The notes: generated from the sequence alone by a model not told the origin. A DNA stretch of 64,000 nucleotides from Gammaproteobacteria bacterium (GCA_028285245.1 JANQPY010000026.1:1-64000), one strand, 5' to 3'; shown: positions 8,143 through 17,297, counted from the first letter of the stretch. Made by a program: numbers and translations.

Positions 8143-8886
8143 ATGCGTCTGCTGATCTACAACATCCGCTACGCCTTAGGCGCCGGCGTCCCGCCCCACG
8201 TACCGGTACCCGGGGCAGGATACTTGTTCGGTAATCCCGGCAATCTGCAGCGCGTCACAGACTTCATCAAGTCGCAGTCGCCCGATATCGTTGGATTAGT
8301 GGAGGTGGACACTGGCTCATTGCGCAGCGGCCGCGTCAATCAGGCTGAGGCGATCGCCAAGGCGCTCGGACATTTCTCGTCGTACGAATGCAAGTATGGC
8401 GAGGAGTCGGTCAATCAATATCTGCCAATTCTCCGCAAGCAGGGCAACGCGTTCCTCGCGGCGCCACAGATCACAGGAGAACGCTTCCACTATTTCGACC
8501 ACGGCATCAAGCGTCTGATCATGGAACTGGAGCTGGAAGATATGGCCATCTTCCTGGTACATCTGTCGCTGAAGTACCGGCATCGACATTTTCAGCTACG
8601 GCATCTCTACGAGCTGGTGAAGGGTGCACGCAAACCGGTAATCGTCGCTGGCGACTTCAACACGTTCTGGGGTGAGAACGAAATTTTCCTGTTCAAGGAG
8701 GCTGCCGGACTGACCAGTGCGAACAGCGAGAGCCTGCCCTCCTACCCCAGTAAATCTCCGCGGATGGAGCTGGATTTCATCCTGCACACCAAGGACATCG
8801 AAGTGACGCATTTCGAAATTCCGCAGGTAGACTTCTCCGATCACCTGCCACTGATCTGTGATCTTCGGATCCGGGAGGACGCATGA
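8143..8886 (+). CDS. Endonuclease/exonuclease/phosphatase (EEP) family protein
   Basis: The 247-residue protein fits the EEP fold. LLIYNIRYA at residues 3-11 holds the first Asn, DIVGLVEVDTG near 48-58 holds the catalytic Glu, FLVHLSLKYRHR the first His region, PVIVAGDFNTFWG near 166-178 the catalytic Asp-Asn pair, and FSDHLPLICDL near 231-241 the terminal Asp-His. All key residues are present, so it should be an active metal-dependent phosphoesterase, but the substrate (nucleic acid, phospholipid or small molecule) cannot be told. Its TGA overlaps the ATG of the FadB-like gene (ATGA), so the two are co-translated. Confidence 0.85.
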   Translation: MRLLIYNIRYALGAGVPPHVPVPGAGYLFGNPGNLQRVTDFIKSQSPDIVGLVEVDTGSLRSGRVNQAEAIAKALGHFSSYECKYGEESVNQYLPILRKQGNAFLAAPQITGERFHYFDHGIKRLIMELELEDMAIFLVHLSLKYRHRHFQLRHLYELVKGARKPVIVAGDFNTFWGENEIFLFKEAAGLTSANSESLPSYPSKSPRMELDFILHTKDIEVTHFEIPQVDFSDHLPLICDLRIREDA

Positions 8887-10910
8887 CCGATAACAACACG
8901 CAGAACTGGCAGCTTGAAATCGACGCTCAGGGACTGGCCTGGCTCGGCCTGGATAAGCCCGGCACCCAGACCAACGTGCTCTCCCAGGCAGTGCTGCGGG
9001 AGTTGGCTGACGTGCTGCTCAAGGTCAGCGAAGCGCGGCCTAAAGCGCTCATCATCTACTCGGCCAAGGAGAAGGGTTTCGTGGCCGGCGCGGATATTGG
9101 CGAGTTTCCGTCCATTAAAGATGAGCAGACAGCCTACGAGCTGACCGCTCAGGGCCACACTTTGTTTGCCCGCCTTGAGGCGCTTGGCCTGCCCACCGTG
9201 GCGGTGATCAACGGGCATGCCCTGGGCGGGGGCCTGGAACTGGCAATGGCCTGCAGATATCGGCTGGTCATAGATACCAGCAAACGCATACTCGGCCTGC
9301 CCGAAGTCAACCTGGGACTCCATCCCGGGCTCGGTGGCACAGTCCGGCTGGTGCGGCTAGTCGGCGTCAGGCAGGCGATGCCCATCATGCTGCAGGGCAA
9401 ACCCGTGGCACCCAAACAGGCCAAAGCAATGGGCCTGGTTGACCGTGTCTGCGCAGCCGGCGAGTGGCGCACTCAAGCAGCGCAACTCGCGCTCAGCGGA
9501 GCCCCAGCGAGACAGGCACCGCTGCTCGACCGCCTGTTAAGCCTGCCCCTGTTGCGGGGTCTGGTTGCAGATCAACTCCGCAAGCAGGTGGCCCGCAAGG
9601 CCAACGAGAAACACTATCCGGCACCTTTCGCGATGGTGCGTCTATGGCGGGAGTTTGGCGCCAGGGACGACGCGGCCTTCGACGGCGAGGCCCGCTCGTT
9701 CGCCAGGCTGGTGGCCTCGCCTACGTCGCGGAACCTCGTGCGGGTTTACGGCCTGCAGGAGCGACTAAAGCAGGACGCAGGCCCTAAAGGCGACGTCGCC
9801 ACCCATGTACACGTGGTTGGCGCAGGCGTCATGGGCGGGGATATCGCTGCCTGGTGCGCGTTGCGGGGCTTGTCAGTGACGCTACAGGACCGCGAGATGC
9901 AGTACATCCAGCCGGCGCTGGACCGCGCGGCAGAGCTATTCGCGAAGCGTCTGCGCGGACCGGGTGAGGCAGAGGCCGCTGGCGAGAGGCTGGTCGCTGA
10001 CCTGACTGGCGAGGGCGCCAGCGCAGCAGACGTGGTGATCGAGGCCATTTTTGAGAATGCCGATGCGAAACGCGCGCTCTACCAGGATCTGGAACCACGC
10101 ATGAAAGGCCAGGCGATCCTCGCATCAAACACGTCCAGTATTCCGCTGCAGGAGCTTGCGCCGTGCTTGCGCCACCCGGACCGGTTGATCGGTCTCCACT
10201 TCTTCAATCCGGTGGCCAAGCTGCCGCTGGTCGAGGTTGTTCGGGCGGCAACCTCAGGAGACCGGGCTATTCAGTTCGGCTTGGCGTTCACGCGGCAGAT
10301 CGGCAAGCTGCCGGTGCCCTGTAATTCCCTTCCCGGTTTTCTGGTGAACCGCATCCTGGCCCCCTACATGGCTGAAGCCATGGAGCTGCACCGCGAGGGG
10401 ATAGCCAGGGAGGTGATCGACCAGGCCGCAGAAGACTTTGGCATGCCGATGGGACCGGTTGAACTGGCTGACTCGGTTGGCCTTGATATCGCCATGCACG
10501 TGGCCGATATGTTGAGCCCGGTGATCGGCCGGACCCCGGATCCAGTGCTCAAAGAGATGGTCGAAGCCGGTCATCTGGGCCGCAAGAGCGGCCAGGGGTT
10601 CTATCGCTATGAGCAGGGCAAGCCTCAGCGCCGTCGGGCGAGCGGCCCCGTCTCGATTCCGACACAGCGACGGCTGATGCTGGCCTACCTGAACGAGGCG
10701 GCTGCCTGCCTGGAGGACGACGTCGTAGCGGATGCCGATCTGGTCGATGCAGGCACAATATTTGGGACGGGGTTCGCACCGTTTCTCGGCGGACCGCTGA
10801 ATTATGCCAGGGAGTACGGGGTAGACCGCATCGTCAGCGAGCTTGAGGAGCTCGCCCGGCAGCACGGCGATCACTTCAAGCCGTCGGCTGGCTGGGCGCG
10901 CGTTGCTTGA
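8883..10910 (+). CDS. Bifunctional enoyl-CoA hydratase / 3-hydroxyacyl-CoA dehydrogenase (FadB/FadJ-like)
   Basis: The 675-residue fusion carries a crotonase domain (residues 1-190: GFVAGADIGEF, the oxyanion-hole GHALGGGLELAMACRYRL, then LPEVNLGLHPGLGG with its Glu) and a 3-hydroxyacyl-CoA dehydrogenase part (from about 305: VHVVGAGVMGGDIAAW Rossmann motif, ASNTSSIPL, GLHFFNPVAKLPLVEV with the catalytic His, and two C-terminal helical domains). It hydrates trans-2-enoyl-CoA and oxidises the 3-hydroxyacyl-CoA in beta-oxidation. It is slightly short for FadB (about 715-730), and no fadA thiolase follows, so FadB versus FadJ is not decided. A GGGAGG site precedes the ATG. Confidence 0.9.
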   Translation: MTDNNTQNWQLEIDAQGLAWLGLDKPGTQTNVLSQAVLRELADVLLKVSEARPKALIIYSAKEKGFVAGADIGEFPSIKDEQTAYELTAQGHTLFARLEALGLPTVAVINGHALGGGLELAMACRYRLVIDTSKRILGLPEVNLGLHPGLGGTVRLVRLVGVRQAMPIMLQGKPVAPKQAKAMGLVDRVCAAGEWRTQAAQLALSGAPARQAPLLDRLLSLPLLRGLVADQLRKQVARKANEKHYPAPFAMVRLWREFGARDDAAFDGEARSFARLVASPTSRNLVRVYGLQERLKQDAGPKGDVATHVHVVGAGVMGGDIAAWCALRGLSVTLQDREMQYIQPALDRAAELFAKRLRGPGEAEAAGERLVADLTGEGASAADVVIEAIFENADAKRALYQDLEPRMKGQAILASNTSSIPLQELAPCLRHPDRLIGLHFFNPVAKLPLVEVVRAATSGDRAIQFGLAFTRQIGKLPVPCNSLPGFLVNRILAPYMAEAMELHREGIAREVIDQAAEDFGMPMGPVELADSVGLDIAMHVADMLSPVIGRTPDPVLKEMVEAGHLGRKSGQGFYRYEQGKPQRRRASGPVSIPTQRRLMLAYLNEAAACLEDDVVADADLVDAGTIFGTGFAPFLGGPLNYAREYGVDRIVSELEELARQHGDHFKPSAGWARVA

Positions 10911-11012
10911 TCCCAAGCCTGTGCGGGCGACGCCCGGTAGTGATGTGGTTACAATACCGCGCGTTGCGGCACCTGCAAGCCTGCTCTCGATAGGACTCGA
11001 ACAAAACCCGCG

Positions 11013-12068
11013 ATGTCTGAAGACAAAATCGACATAGAAACTTTGCGTGGCTTTACCCCTCTGGACGGGCTGAAGCGCGAAAACATCGCGGCGCTGGCGA
11101 AAAAAACCGACGTGAGAAAACTTGGCAGCGGCGAACTGCTGTTCAAGGCAGGCGACACGGACAAGCGCACGTTCTACCTGACGGCAGGCACGCTGGAGCT
11201 GGCGAGCAACACCGGTGACTCAAAGACCATCCGCGCAGGCTCAGAGGATGCTCGCTCGCCGCTGGCGCCAATGTTGCCCCGGCGTTTTACGGCCAAGGCG
11301 ATTGACGACGTCGAGTTCATCTCTATCGACACCGATCTGCTGGATGTCATGCTCACCTGGGACCAGACCGGCGATTACGAAGTCAGCGAAATGACCATGT
11401 CCCAGGAGCCGACGGCCGACGACTGGATGTCCACGCTACTGCACACGCAGGCATTTCATCGTATTCCGCCTGCGAACATCCAGGCGATTTTCATGCGCAT
11501 GCAGCGCGTCAACCTGAAAGCTGGCGAAGTGGTCATTAAGCAGGGCGATGAGGGCGATTTCTTCTATGTGATCATTCAGGGCAGCGCGGTCGTCACGCGC
11601 GAAACGCCGCTGAACAACGAGGGAATCAAGCTGGCTGACCTGGCCGTCGGCGACAGTTTCGGCGAAGAGGCACTCATCGCAGATACACGCCGCAATGCCA
11701 CAATCAGGATGGTGACTGACGGCACCGTCATGCGGCTGGGCAAGCAGGATTTCAATACGCTCATGAATGAGCCGATGCTGGACTGGGTGGACCATGACGC
11801 CGCCCGAGAAATCATCGCGGGCGGCGGCCGCTGGCTCGATGTGCGGCTGCCAAGCGAGTTTGAAACGCATCATGAAGGCGATGCGATCAACATCCCCTTG
11901 TACTTCATCCGGCTCAAGGTAAGTCAGCTGGATCCCAACACCACCTATGTGGTGTGCTGCGATACTGGCAGAAGAAGCTCAGCCGGCGCTTACATTCTGA
12001 ATGAGCGTGGCTTCACGACCAAGGTACTTAAAGGCGGTCTGAATATGTCCGCTCTGAGCGTCGATTAG
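11013..12068 (+). CDS. Double cyclic-nucleotide-binding domain plus rhodanese protein
   Basis: The 351-residue cytosolic protein has a first cNMP-binding-like domain (about 12-115, LFKAGDTDKRTFYL but no full phosphate-binding cassette), a second (about 145-250, with VIKQGDEGDFFYVI and a complete cassette-like GDSFGEEALIADTRRNAT), and a C-terminal rhodanese domain (about 260-351). WLDVRLPSEFETHH is typical of rhodanese, and the loop CCDTGRRSS contains the likely catalytic Cys316. The second cassette has the Arg expected to contact the cyclic phosphate. There is no DNA-binding domain, so it is not a CRP-type regulator. A cNMP-controlled sulfur-transfer or phosphatase-like role is inference. It has no operon partner. 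Confidence 0.85.
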   Translation: MSEDKIDIETLRGFTPLDGLKRENIAALAKKTDVRKLGSGELLFKAGDTDKRTFYLTAGTLELASNTGDSKTIRAGSEDARSPLAPMLPRRFTAKAIDDVEFISIDTDLLDVMLTWDQTGDYEVSEMTMSQEPTADDWMSTLLHTQAFHRIPPANIQAIFMRMQRVNLKAGEVVIKQGDEGDFFYVIIQGSAVVTRETPLNNEGIKLADLAVGDSFGEEALIADTRRNATIRMVTDGTVMRLGKQDFNTLMNEPMLDWVDHDAAREIIAGGGRWLDVRLPSEFETHHEGDAINIPLYFIRLKVSQLDPNTTYVVCCDTGRRSSAGAYILNERGFTTKVLKGGLNMSALSVD

Positions 12069-12102
12069 ATTCGGACGCAGTCGCGCAGCGCGCGACCCGG
12101 CG

Positions 12103-12441
12103 CTACATGGTATGCGTTGGCTTGTCGCCGCCCAGCGCCCCGGCCAGGTAGTTTTCAATCTTCTTTTGCGTTGTGCCGCCATCCTGATCGCTGAACTGCA
12201 CCCCGATACCAGCAGTCCGCTTGCCCTGGGCACCCTTTGGCGTCAGCCAGATCACCCTGCCCGCCACGGGAATCTTTTCGTCTTCGCCCATCAGATTCAG
12301 CAGCATGAACACTTCATCGCCCAGCTTATAAGTGCTGCTGGTGGGAATAAACAATCCGCCATTGCCAACAAAGGGCATGTACGCCAGATACAGGGCGCTC
12401 TTGTCCTTAATCGTCAGAGTCAGTAAGCCGGGTTTTGCCAT
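12103..12441 (-). CDS. pilZ: PilZ-domain type IV pilus protein
   Basis: The 112-residue protein resembles the founding PilZ of type IV pilus assembly: LYLAYMPFVGNGGLFIPT, LGDEVFMLLNL, VAGRVIWLTPKG and GIGVQFSDQDG. The RxxxR motif needed for c-di-GMP binding is absent before the barrel, as in Pseudomonas PilZ, so it probably acts through protein contacts (PilB, FimX) rather than by binding the messenger. Position right after holB is the usual gammaproteobacterial arrangement; tatD, often next, is not here. I chose the ATG at 12441 (MAKPG); a TTG at 12462 would add seven residues. Confidence 0.85.
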   Translation of the reverse strand: MAKPGLLTLTIKDKSALYLAYMPFVGNGGLFIPTSSTYKLGDEVFMLLNLMGEDEKIPVAGRVIWLTPKGAQGKRTAGIGVQFSDQDGGTTQKKIENYLAGALGGDKPTHTM

Positions 12442-12465
12442 GCCAGTGTGCTTGTCTCGCAAGGG

Positions 12466-13407
12466 TTAAGCGCCCAGGCCTCCGTACCAGTAGTCGAGTA
12501 GCTGCGCGAGCGCCAGTTCAGCATTCTTACCGCTACCCGCCAAGCCGCGAAACGCGGCCACATCACGCAGATAGCCGAAATGCGCGTCCATAGTTAGCGG
12601 ATCGGCTGAGTTTTTCAAGGGCAGGGTCGTCACCCCGGCCTGGCCGGTCAGCGCTGCGGTAAGGGTTTTTGCGGTCTCGCGATAGAGCCAGACGGCGCAG
12701 GCAGCCTCATCCACGGCCAGCCAGCGTCGCGCGCAGGCCAGCGGCGTGGCCTGCTTATTGACCAGCGCCTTTAGATCCCCGGCCAGTCCGTCGAGCTGCT
12801 TCAAAAAGCCCTGTTCGGCCAGTTCCAATGCATGCAGGGGCGCCCCGCCCGCCAGCTCCATGGCCACCTGCCAATCCGCAGGTTCCGTTGCTGCGCCCTC
12901 AAGCCAACGCAGCGCCTGATCCCGATCCGGCCTCGGAATCCGGCACACCTGGCAGCGGCTCCGCACGGTTGCCGGCAAATGACCAGACTGCGCGGCAATA
13001 AGGATCAGCAGGCTGCCGGCAGGCGGCTCTTCCAATGTCTTGAGCAGGCTATTGGCGGCCGCGGTCGTCATCGCTTCTGCCGGGGCAATCACTGCAACCT
13101 TCCGGCCACCCTGATGCGCCGTCAGCGACATGAAGCCGATCAAGCCGCGCACCTGATCGACGCCAATGGTCTGGCGGTCTTCCACAGGCCCGCACCACTT
13201 CAAGTCCGGGTGCTGCAATACACCCTCGTCGTCCCGGGGCAGCGCTTCCAGACCGAGGGCTGAGGCAGCCAGCCACTGAGCGAGGTGGGCGCGGCCAGTG
13301 CCCGTGGCGCCCTGGATCAGCAGTGCATGTGGCAGCAGCCCTCGCTGCAGCTGTTCCCCCAACCGACTTGCGGCTGGCTGGAGCCACTTTAACTCTAATT
13401 TATTCAA
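12466..13407 (-). CDS. holB: DNA polymerase III subunit delta'
   Basis: The 313-residue clamp-loader subunit shows LLPHALLIQGATGTGRAHLAQ near residues 22-42, HPDLKW, IGVDQVRGL, AANSLLKTLEEPPAGSLLILI and VRSRCQVCRIP. The Cys-rich zinc module usual in bacterial delta' is missing: between the helix ASALGLEALP and HPD there is only DDEGVLQ. There is no ATG near the true N-terminus, because the only upstream ATG lies far inside tmk; TTG at 13407, 22 bases after the tmk stop, gives MNKLELKW and is the best start. The first codons are AT-rich, unlike the rest. It sits in the usual order tmk-holB-pilZ. Confidence 0.9.
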   Translation of the reverse strand: MNKLELKWLQPAASRLGEQLQRGLLPHALLIQGATGTGRAHLAQWLAASALGLEALPRDDEGVLQHPDLKWCGPVEDRQTIGVDQVRGLIGFMSLTAHQGGRKVAVIAPAEAMTTAAANSLLKTLEEPPAGSLLILIAAQSGHLPATVRSRCQVCRIPRPDRDQALRWLEGAATEPADWQVAMELAGGAPLHALELAEQGFLKQLDGLAGDLKALVNKQATPLACARRWLAVDEAACAVWLYRETAKTLTAALTGQAGVTTLPLKNSADPLTMDAHFGYLRDVAAFRGLAGSGKNAELALAQLLDYWYGGLGA

Positions 13408-13429
13408 CGATTTACTAGATATTTCTAAA

Positions 13430-14050
13430 TCACTTATAAAAGGAATCCAGAATCCCCGCCAGCTCACTCTGCACTGCCTCCAGCGGCTGGCTCGCATCAA
13501 CGCAGCGTATACGGTCCGGCTCGGCAGCGGCGCGCTCAAGATACACGGACCGCACCCGGGCAAAGAAATCGGCATTTTCCTGCTCAAACCGGTCGGCAGT
13601 GCCCCGGAGCATTCGGCGTTCCAGTGTTGCCGACGGACTCGCATCGAGCAGCAGCGTGAGGTCCGGCCGCAGCGAGCCTTGCACGAGCTGCTCCAGGGCG
13701 GCAACGGCCTCGCTCCCCAACCCGCGGCCGCCTCCCTGATAGGCGTAGCTGGCGTCCGTGAAGCGATCGCACACCACCCAGTCTCCCGCCGCCAGGGCTG
13801 GCCCGATGGTTTGCTCCAGATGACTGGCCCGGGCCGCAAACATCAGCAGCAGCTCAGTCAGCGGGCCCAGGTGCTCCTGAGTTTGGTCCAGCAGCACCTG
13901 TCGAATCGCTTCGGCGGCCGGCGTACCACCCGGCTCGCGCGTTTCCACCACAGGAATGCCCTGAGACCGCAAGTGCTGCACCACGAAAGTCAGGTTCGTT
14001 GACTTTCCAACGCCTTCGATTCCCTCTAGCGTAATCAACCGTCCGCGCAT
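13430..14050 (-). CDS. tmk: Thymidylate kinase
   Basis: The 206-residue enzyme phosphorylates dTMP to dTDP. It has the P-loop EGIEGVGKST at residues 9-18, the dTMP-binding ETREPGGTPAAE, the DRFTDASYAYQGGGRG segment with the DR(F/Y) motif, and a LID-like stretch RADRFEQENADFF variant (GTADRFEQENADFF). ATG at 14050 matches the family start; a frame extending to 14155 runs into mltG and is not credible. Only four bases separate it from the mltG stop, which indicates operon transcription with mltG and holB. Its final codons fall within an AT-rich patch shared with the holB start. Confidence 0.93.
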   Translation of the reverse strand: MRGRLITLEGIEGVGKSTNLTFVVQHLRSQGIPVVETREPGGTPAAEAIRQVLLDQTQEHLGPLTELLLMFAARASHLEQTIGPALAAGDWVVCDRFTDASYAYQGGGRGLGSEAVAALEQLVQGSLRPDLTLLLDASPSATLERRMLRGTADRFEQENADFFARVRSVYLERAAAEPDRIRCVDASQPLEAVQSELAGILDSFYK

Positions 14051-14054
14051 TGCT

Positions 14055-15119
14055 TTAGCTGTCGTCCCTGCGGGCTCGCAGCGTTGCCAGATACTGCGCA
14101 ACGGCTGCGTTGTGCTCATCGAGCGTATCCGAAAACTTATGGCTGCCATCGTCACGGCCGGTGGCCACGAAAAACAGCGCGCTGCCCTCCGCGGGATTGA
14201 CTGCAGCCCTTAGCGCGCCCTCGCCGGGCAATGCAATTGGCGTGGGTGGCAAGCCCGCGCGCGTGTAAGTGTTATAGGGCGTATCGGTGCGCAGGTCGCG
14301 ACGCCGCAGGTTGCCGTCAAACTCGGCTCCCAAGCCGTAGATCACAGTAGGATCGGTTTGCAGCCGCATACCCTGCTGCAAACGCCGCACAAAAACCCCG
14401 GCAATCTGCGGCCGCTCGGACGCAAGCGCCGTTTCCCGCTCGATAATCGAGGCGAGAATCAGGGCGTCGTAGTCACTGGCCAGCGGCAGCCCCGGGGCTC
14501 GCTGCTCCCAGGCAGCCTGCAGCCGCTGCCGCATCAAGGCATGTGCCCGACGCAGCATCTCGGCATCGGTTGTGCCGCGAGGAAACCGGTAGGTCTCCGG
14601 AAAAAACCAACCTTCAGCATGTGCGGCTTGCATACCCAGCTTGTCCGCCAATAACCGTGCGTCGAGCGGCATTGCGTCTGTCGGGCCCAGCGTCTTTTCT
14701 ATCGCCGGATGCCGATCGAGCGCGGCGAGCAACTGCTGCACAGTCCAGCCTTCGACGATCGTGAAGCTGTGCAGTTTTACGTCCCCTGCCACAAGCCGGG
14801 CCAGCAAAGCATCCGGTGTTGTCGGCGCATCGAGCACATACTCGCCCGATTGAATTTGTCGATCTTGCCCGGTCAAGCGTGCATAAGCTGCAAACCATGC
14901 CGGCCTGCGCAGCAGGCCGTCGTTCGCGAGCTGGGCTGCGATGCTGCCCGCCCCGGCGCCGCGTGCGACCGTGAGTACGTATTGATCTTCAATATCCAGC
15001 GGCGCGGTTAGCCAGCGCTGAAACACCAACGCCACGCTGGCCACGGCAGCAAGGCCGAGCACCACAGCGACAACCATACGCAGCCGAAGGGTCAGGCCGC
15101 GCACTCTTCCACTCCCCAC
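14055..15119 (-). CDS. mltG: Endolytic murein transglycosylase MltG
   Basis: The 354-residue inner-membrane enzyme cuts nascent peptidoglycan strands. It has one N-terminal membrane span (about 15-35), a LysM-like region (VARGAGAGSIAAQLANDGL, PAWFAAYARL, SGEYVLD), and the catalytic YceG domain with VEGWTVQQLL, EGWFFPETYRF, ASIIERETALASER (catalytic Glu in IIERE), MRLQTDPTVIYGLG and TPYNTYTRAGLPPTPI. The start at 15119 overlaps pabC by 28 bp; ATG at 15077, just before the membrane span, is an equally good choice and would leave a 14-bp gap. Confidence 0.93.
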   Translation of the reverse strand: MGSGRVRGLTLRLRMVVAVVLGLAAVASVALVFQRWLTAPLDIEDQYVLTVARGAGAGSIAAQLANDGLLRRPAWFAAYARLTGQDRQIQSGEYVLDAPTTPDALLARLVAGDVKLHSFTIVEGWTVQQLLAALDRHPAIEKTLGPTDAMPLDARLLADKLGMQAAHAEGWFFPETYRFPRGTTDAEMLRRAHALMRQRLQAAWEQRAPGLPLASDYDALILASIIERETALASERPQIAGVFVRRLQQGMRLQTDPTVIYGLGAEFDGNLRRRDLRTDTPYNTYTRAGLPPTPIALPGEGALRAAVNPAEGSALFFVATGRDDGSHKFSDTLDEHNAAVAQYLATLRARRDDS

Positions 15120-15925
15120 GAAGCGAGCACGCTCATCAGCCTCTGCGTCATATCGCCGACCGGCAGATCTCGCTGCCCGCAGCGCGTCACTGGCCAGATG
15201 CCAATCAGGCTGTTGGTCAAGAACACTTCCTGTGCTGCCTCAAGATCACCCGCGAGCACGCGCCTGGTGTCAACTTGCAGTGATAACGACGCGGCGGCTT
15301 CGAACACAACGTCGCGCATGACGCCGCGAATTCCGCAGTTGCTCAAATCCGGGGTTGCCAGACGGTTGCCCTGTCGCAAAAACACGTTGGTCATCGTACC
15401 GCAGACCAGGGCACCCGACTGATCAAACAACAAACCCTCTGAAATGTCCGGATCAGCCCACTCGCTACGCGCAAGCACTTGCTCCAATCGATTGAGTGTC
15501 TTAATGCCGGCAAGTGCGGGACTATGGCCTAAGCGCAGCGCGCACAAGCGAACATGCACGCCCGCAGAGGCGTTCTGACCGGTCTTCGGCGATTCCGCGG
15601 ACATCGTAATGATCCGGGTGGGCACTGCGGCTGCCGGCGGCGCGTACCCGCGCTGACCGCGCCCCCGCGTCACGACAATTTTGGCGGTGCCCCGCTGCTC
15701 GTTCCCCCGCGCTCTCTCTAACTCGGCACTTAGAAGCTCAGCGTCCGGAGCAACGAAGCCGAGACGTGCGCAGCCAGCCGTCAGCCGTCGGAGGTGTCTA
15801 TCAAGAAAGCGCGCTCGACCGGCACGAATCGCCACAGTCTCAAAAACACCGTCGCCATACGCCAGGCCGCGATCCGTGACGGCAACCTCGTCGTGTAGTT
15901 CTCCGTTGACCAGACAGCGAGTCAT
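15092..15925 (-). CDS. pabC: Aminodeoxychorismate lyase
   Basis: The 277-residue PLP-dependent fold-type IV enzyme makes 4-aminobenzoate and pyruvate from aminodeoxychorismate for folate. DRGLAYGDGVFET at about 18-30 is the family opening, GIKTLNRLEQVLAR holds the PLP lysine, SEGLLFDQSGALVCGTMTNVFL is the conserved substrate-side strand, and GIRGVMRDVV and EVFLTNSLIGIWPV follow. ATG at 15925 begins one base after the pabB stop and fits the family start; the frame extends further upstream only inside pabB. It is placed between pabB and mltG. Confidence 0.92.
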   Translation of the reverse strand: MTRCLVNGELHDEVAVTDRGLAYGDGVFETVAIRAGRARFLDRHLRRLTAGCARLGFVAPDAELLSAELERARGNEQRGTAKIVVTRGRGQRGYAPPAAAVPTRIITMSAESPKTGQNASAGVHVRLCALRLGHSPALAGIKTLNRLEQVLARSEWADPDISEGLLFDQSGALVCGTMTNVFLRQGNRLATPDLSNCGIRGVMRDVVFEAAASLSLQVDTRRVLAGDLEAAQEVFLTNSLIGIWPVTRCGQRDLPVGDMTQRLMSVLASWGVEECAA

Positions 15926-15926
15926 G

Positions 15927-17270
15927 TTATTGCAGCGCCAGCAACATTCCTTTGGCTTTGGCGCGGGTCTCATTCAGTTCACGCTCTGGCGAAGAATCCG
16001 CAACCACGCCGCTGCCTGCCGCGAGCGAGATCTCGTCACCTTGCACCGTCATCGTTCGAATGAGGATGTTGAAGTCCGCGTCCCCCGTGTGATTCACGTA
16101 GCCCATGGCACCGGTATAAAAGCCGCGCGGCCGGCGCTCCAGATCAGCGATAAGCTGCATGCAGCGCACTTTTGGGCAACCGGTGATCGTACCGCCAGGA
16201 AACACCGCCTGCAGTACATCGCCGGGCGTCACGTCGCCGCGCAGGTGCCCGACCACATTCGACACAATGTGATGAACATGTGAGTAGCTCTCCACCACCA
16301 TGAATTCGTCGACTGCCACACTGCCCGCCTTACAGATTCTCCCGAGATCGTTGCGCTCCAGATCGATCAGCATGATGTGTTCCGCCCGCTCCTTGGGATG
16401 CCGCAGTAACGCGTCGCGCTGCGGCTCATCATCGATACCATCGCTGCCGCGGGGATAGGTTCCGGCGATCGGCCGGGTGGCCACCGAGCCGCTGCTGACC
16501 CTGACCAGCCGCTCCGGCGAGGAACTAATCACGGCGCCATTGGGCAACATGGCCAGTCCGGCAAACGGACCAGGATTGGTTTCACGCAGTCGTGAATAGA
16601 TGACCTGTGGGCAGGCATCTCTCGTCAGGCCGCCCCGCCACACGCGCGACAGATTGGCCTGGTACAAATTTCCTTCGGCAATCTGGGTCTGCGCAGACTG
16701 CACGGCCGCCAGATATTCTGCAGGCGGCGGCTCCACGAGCTCATTGACCAGCGACTCGCCTGTGTATTTGTTGCGAACTGGCGAGCGCTGAGCCCGCTCC
16801 ACATCCTTCACGGCCTCGTCGGCTTCCGCTTCGAAGCCTGCCTCGTTAACGACCCAGGCCGCTTGCGTGAGGTGATCACGAATCAACGCGACAGGAATTC
16901 GGGTCGCGATAGCGCGCGGGCTGCCGCTTACCTCAGGCAGATCCAGGGAAGGCTCCACCTCGGCAGCCAGCTCATAGCTCAGCAAACAAAACCAGCCGCC
17001 TGAGAAGGGCAGCTGGCATGCAGTGTCCCGCCTGGCTTCTCGCCACTCACGGTCGAACGCAGCGAGGAAACCAGGCGAGCCACTTGACGACAGGACCTGT
17101 TGGCCAGGAAAGGCGAACAAGATGTCGTAACGGCCCTGCGCAGTACCGGCCGCCGTGCTCTCCAACAAAAAGGGATAACGCTGGGGAAACTGGCTATGCA
17201 CGGCCAGCGGATCGACAGCGTAGCTAACGGGCCTGAGCCGGATGCCGGCACTCCCGGACTGCATCAGCAT
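15927..17270 (-). CDS. pabB: Aminodeoxychorismate synthase component I
   Basis: The 447-residue chorismate-utilising enzyme converts chorismate to aminodeoxychorismate with ammonia from PabA. Visible are QIAEGNLYQANLSRV near 200, SSSPERLVRV, RPIAGTYPRG (the PIKGT-like motif with Ala for Lys), HIMLIDLERNDLGRI, VFPGGTITGCPKVRCMQLI and GFYTGAMGYV. The PIAGT form is typical of a subset of PabB proteins. pabA is not in the window. Most gammaproteobacterial fab clusters have pabC directly after fabF; here pabB is inserted, so both committed steps to 4-aminobenzoate are translated together. Confidence 0.92.
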   Translation of the reverse strand: MLMQSGSAGIRLRPVSYAVDPLAVHSQFPQRYPFLLESTAAGTAQGRYDILFAFPGQQVLSSSGSPGFLAAFDREWREARRDTACQLPFSGGWFCLLSYELAAEVEPSLDLPEVSGSPRAIATRIPVALIRDHLTQAAWVVNEAGFEAEADEAVKDVERAQRSPVRNKYTGESLVNELVEPPPAEYLAAVQSAQTQIAEGNLYQANLSRVWRGGLTRDACPQVIYSRLRETNPGPFAGLAMLPNGAVISSSPERLVRVSSGSVATRPIAGTYPRGSDGIDDEPQRDALLRHPKERAEHIMLIDLERNDLGRICKAGSVAVDEFMVVESYSHVHHIVSNVVGHLRGDVTPGDVLQAVFPGGTITGCPKVRCMQLIADLERRPRGFYTGAMGYVNHTGDADFNILIRTMTVQGDEISLAAGSGVVADSSPERELNETRAKAKGMLLALQ

Positions 17271-17297
17271 CGCACCAGCACGGCTGCTGAGATCCGC

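Noticed and set aside
12466..13839. Long version of holB starting at an ATG at 13839
   Set aside because: The extra residues lie wholly within tmk in another frame and match no HolB sequence.
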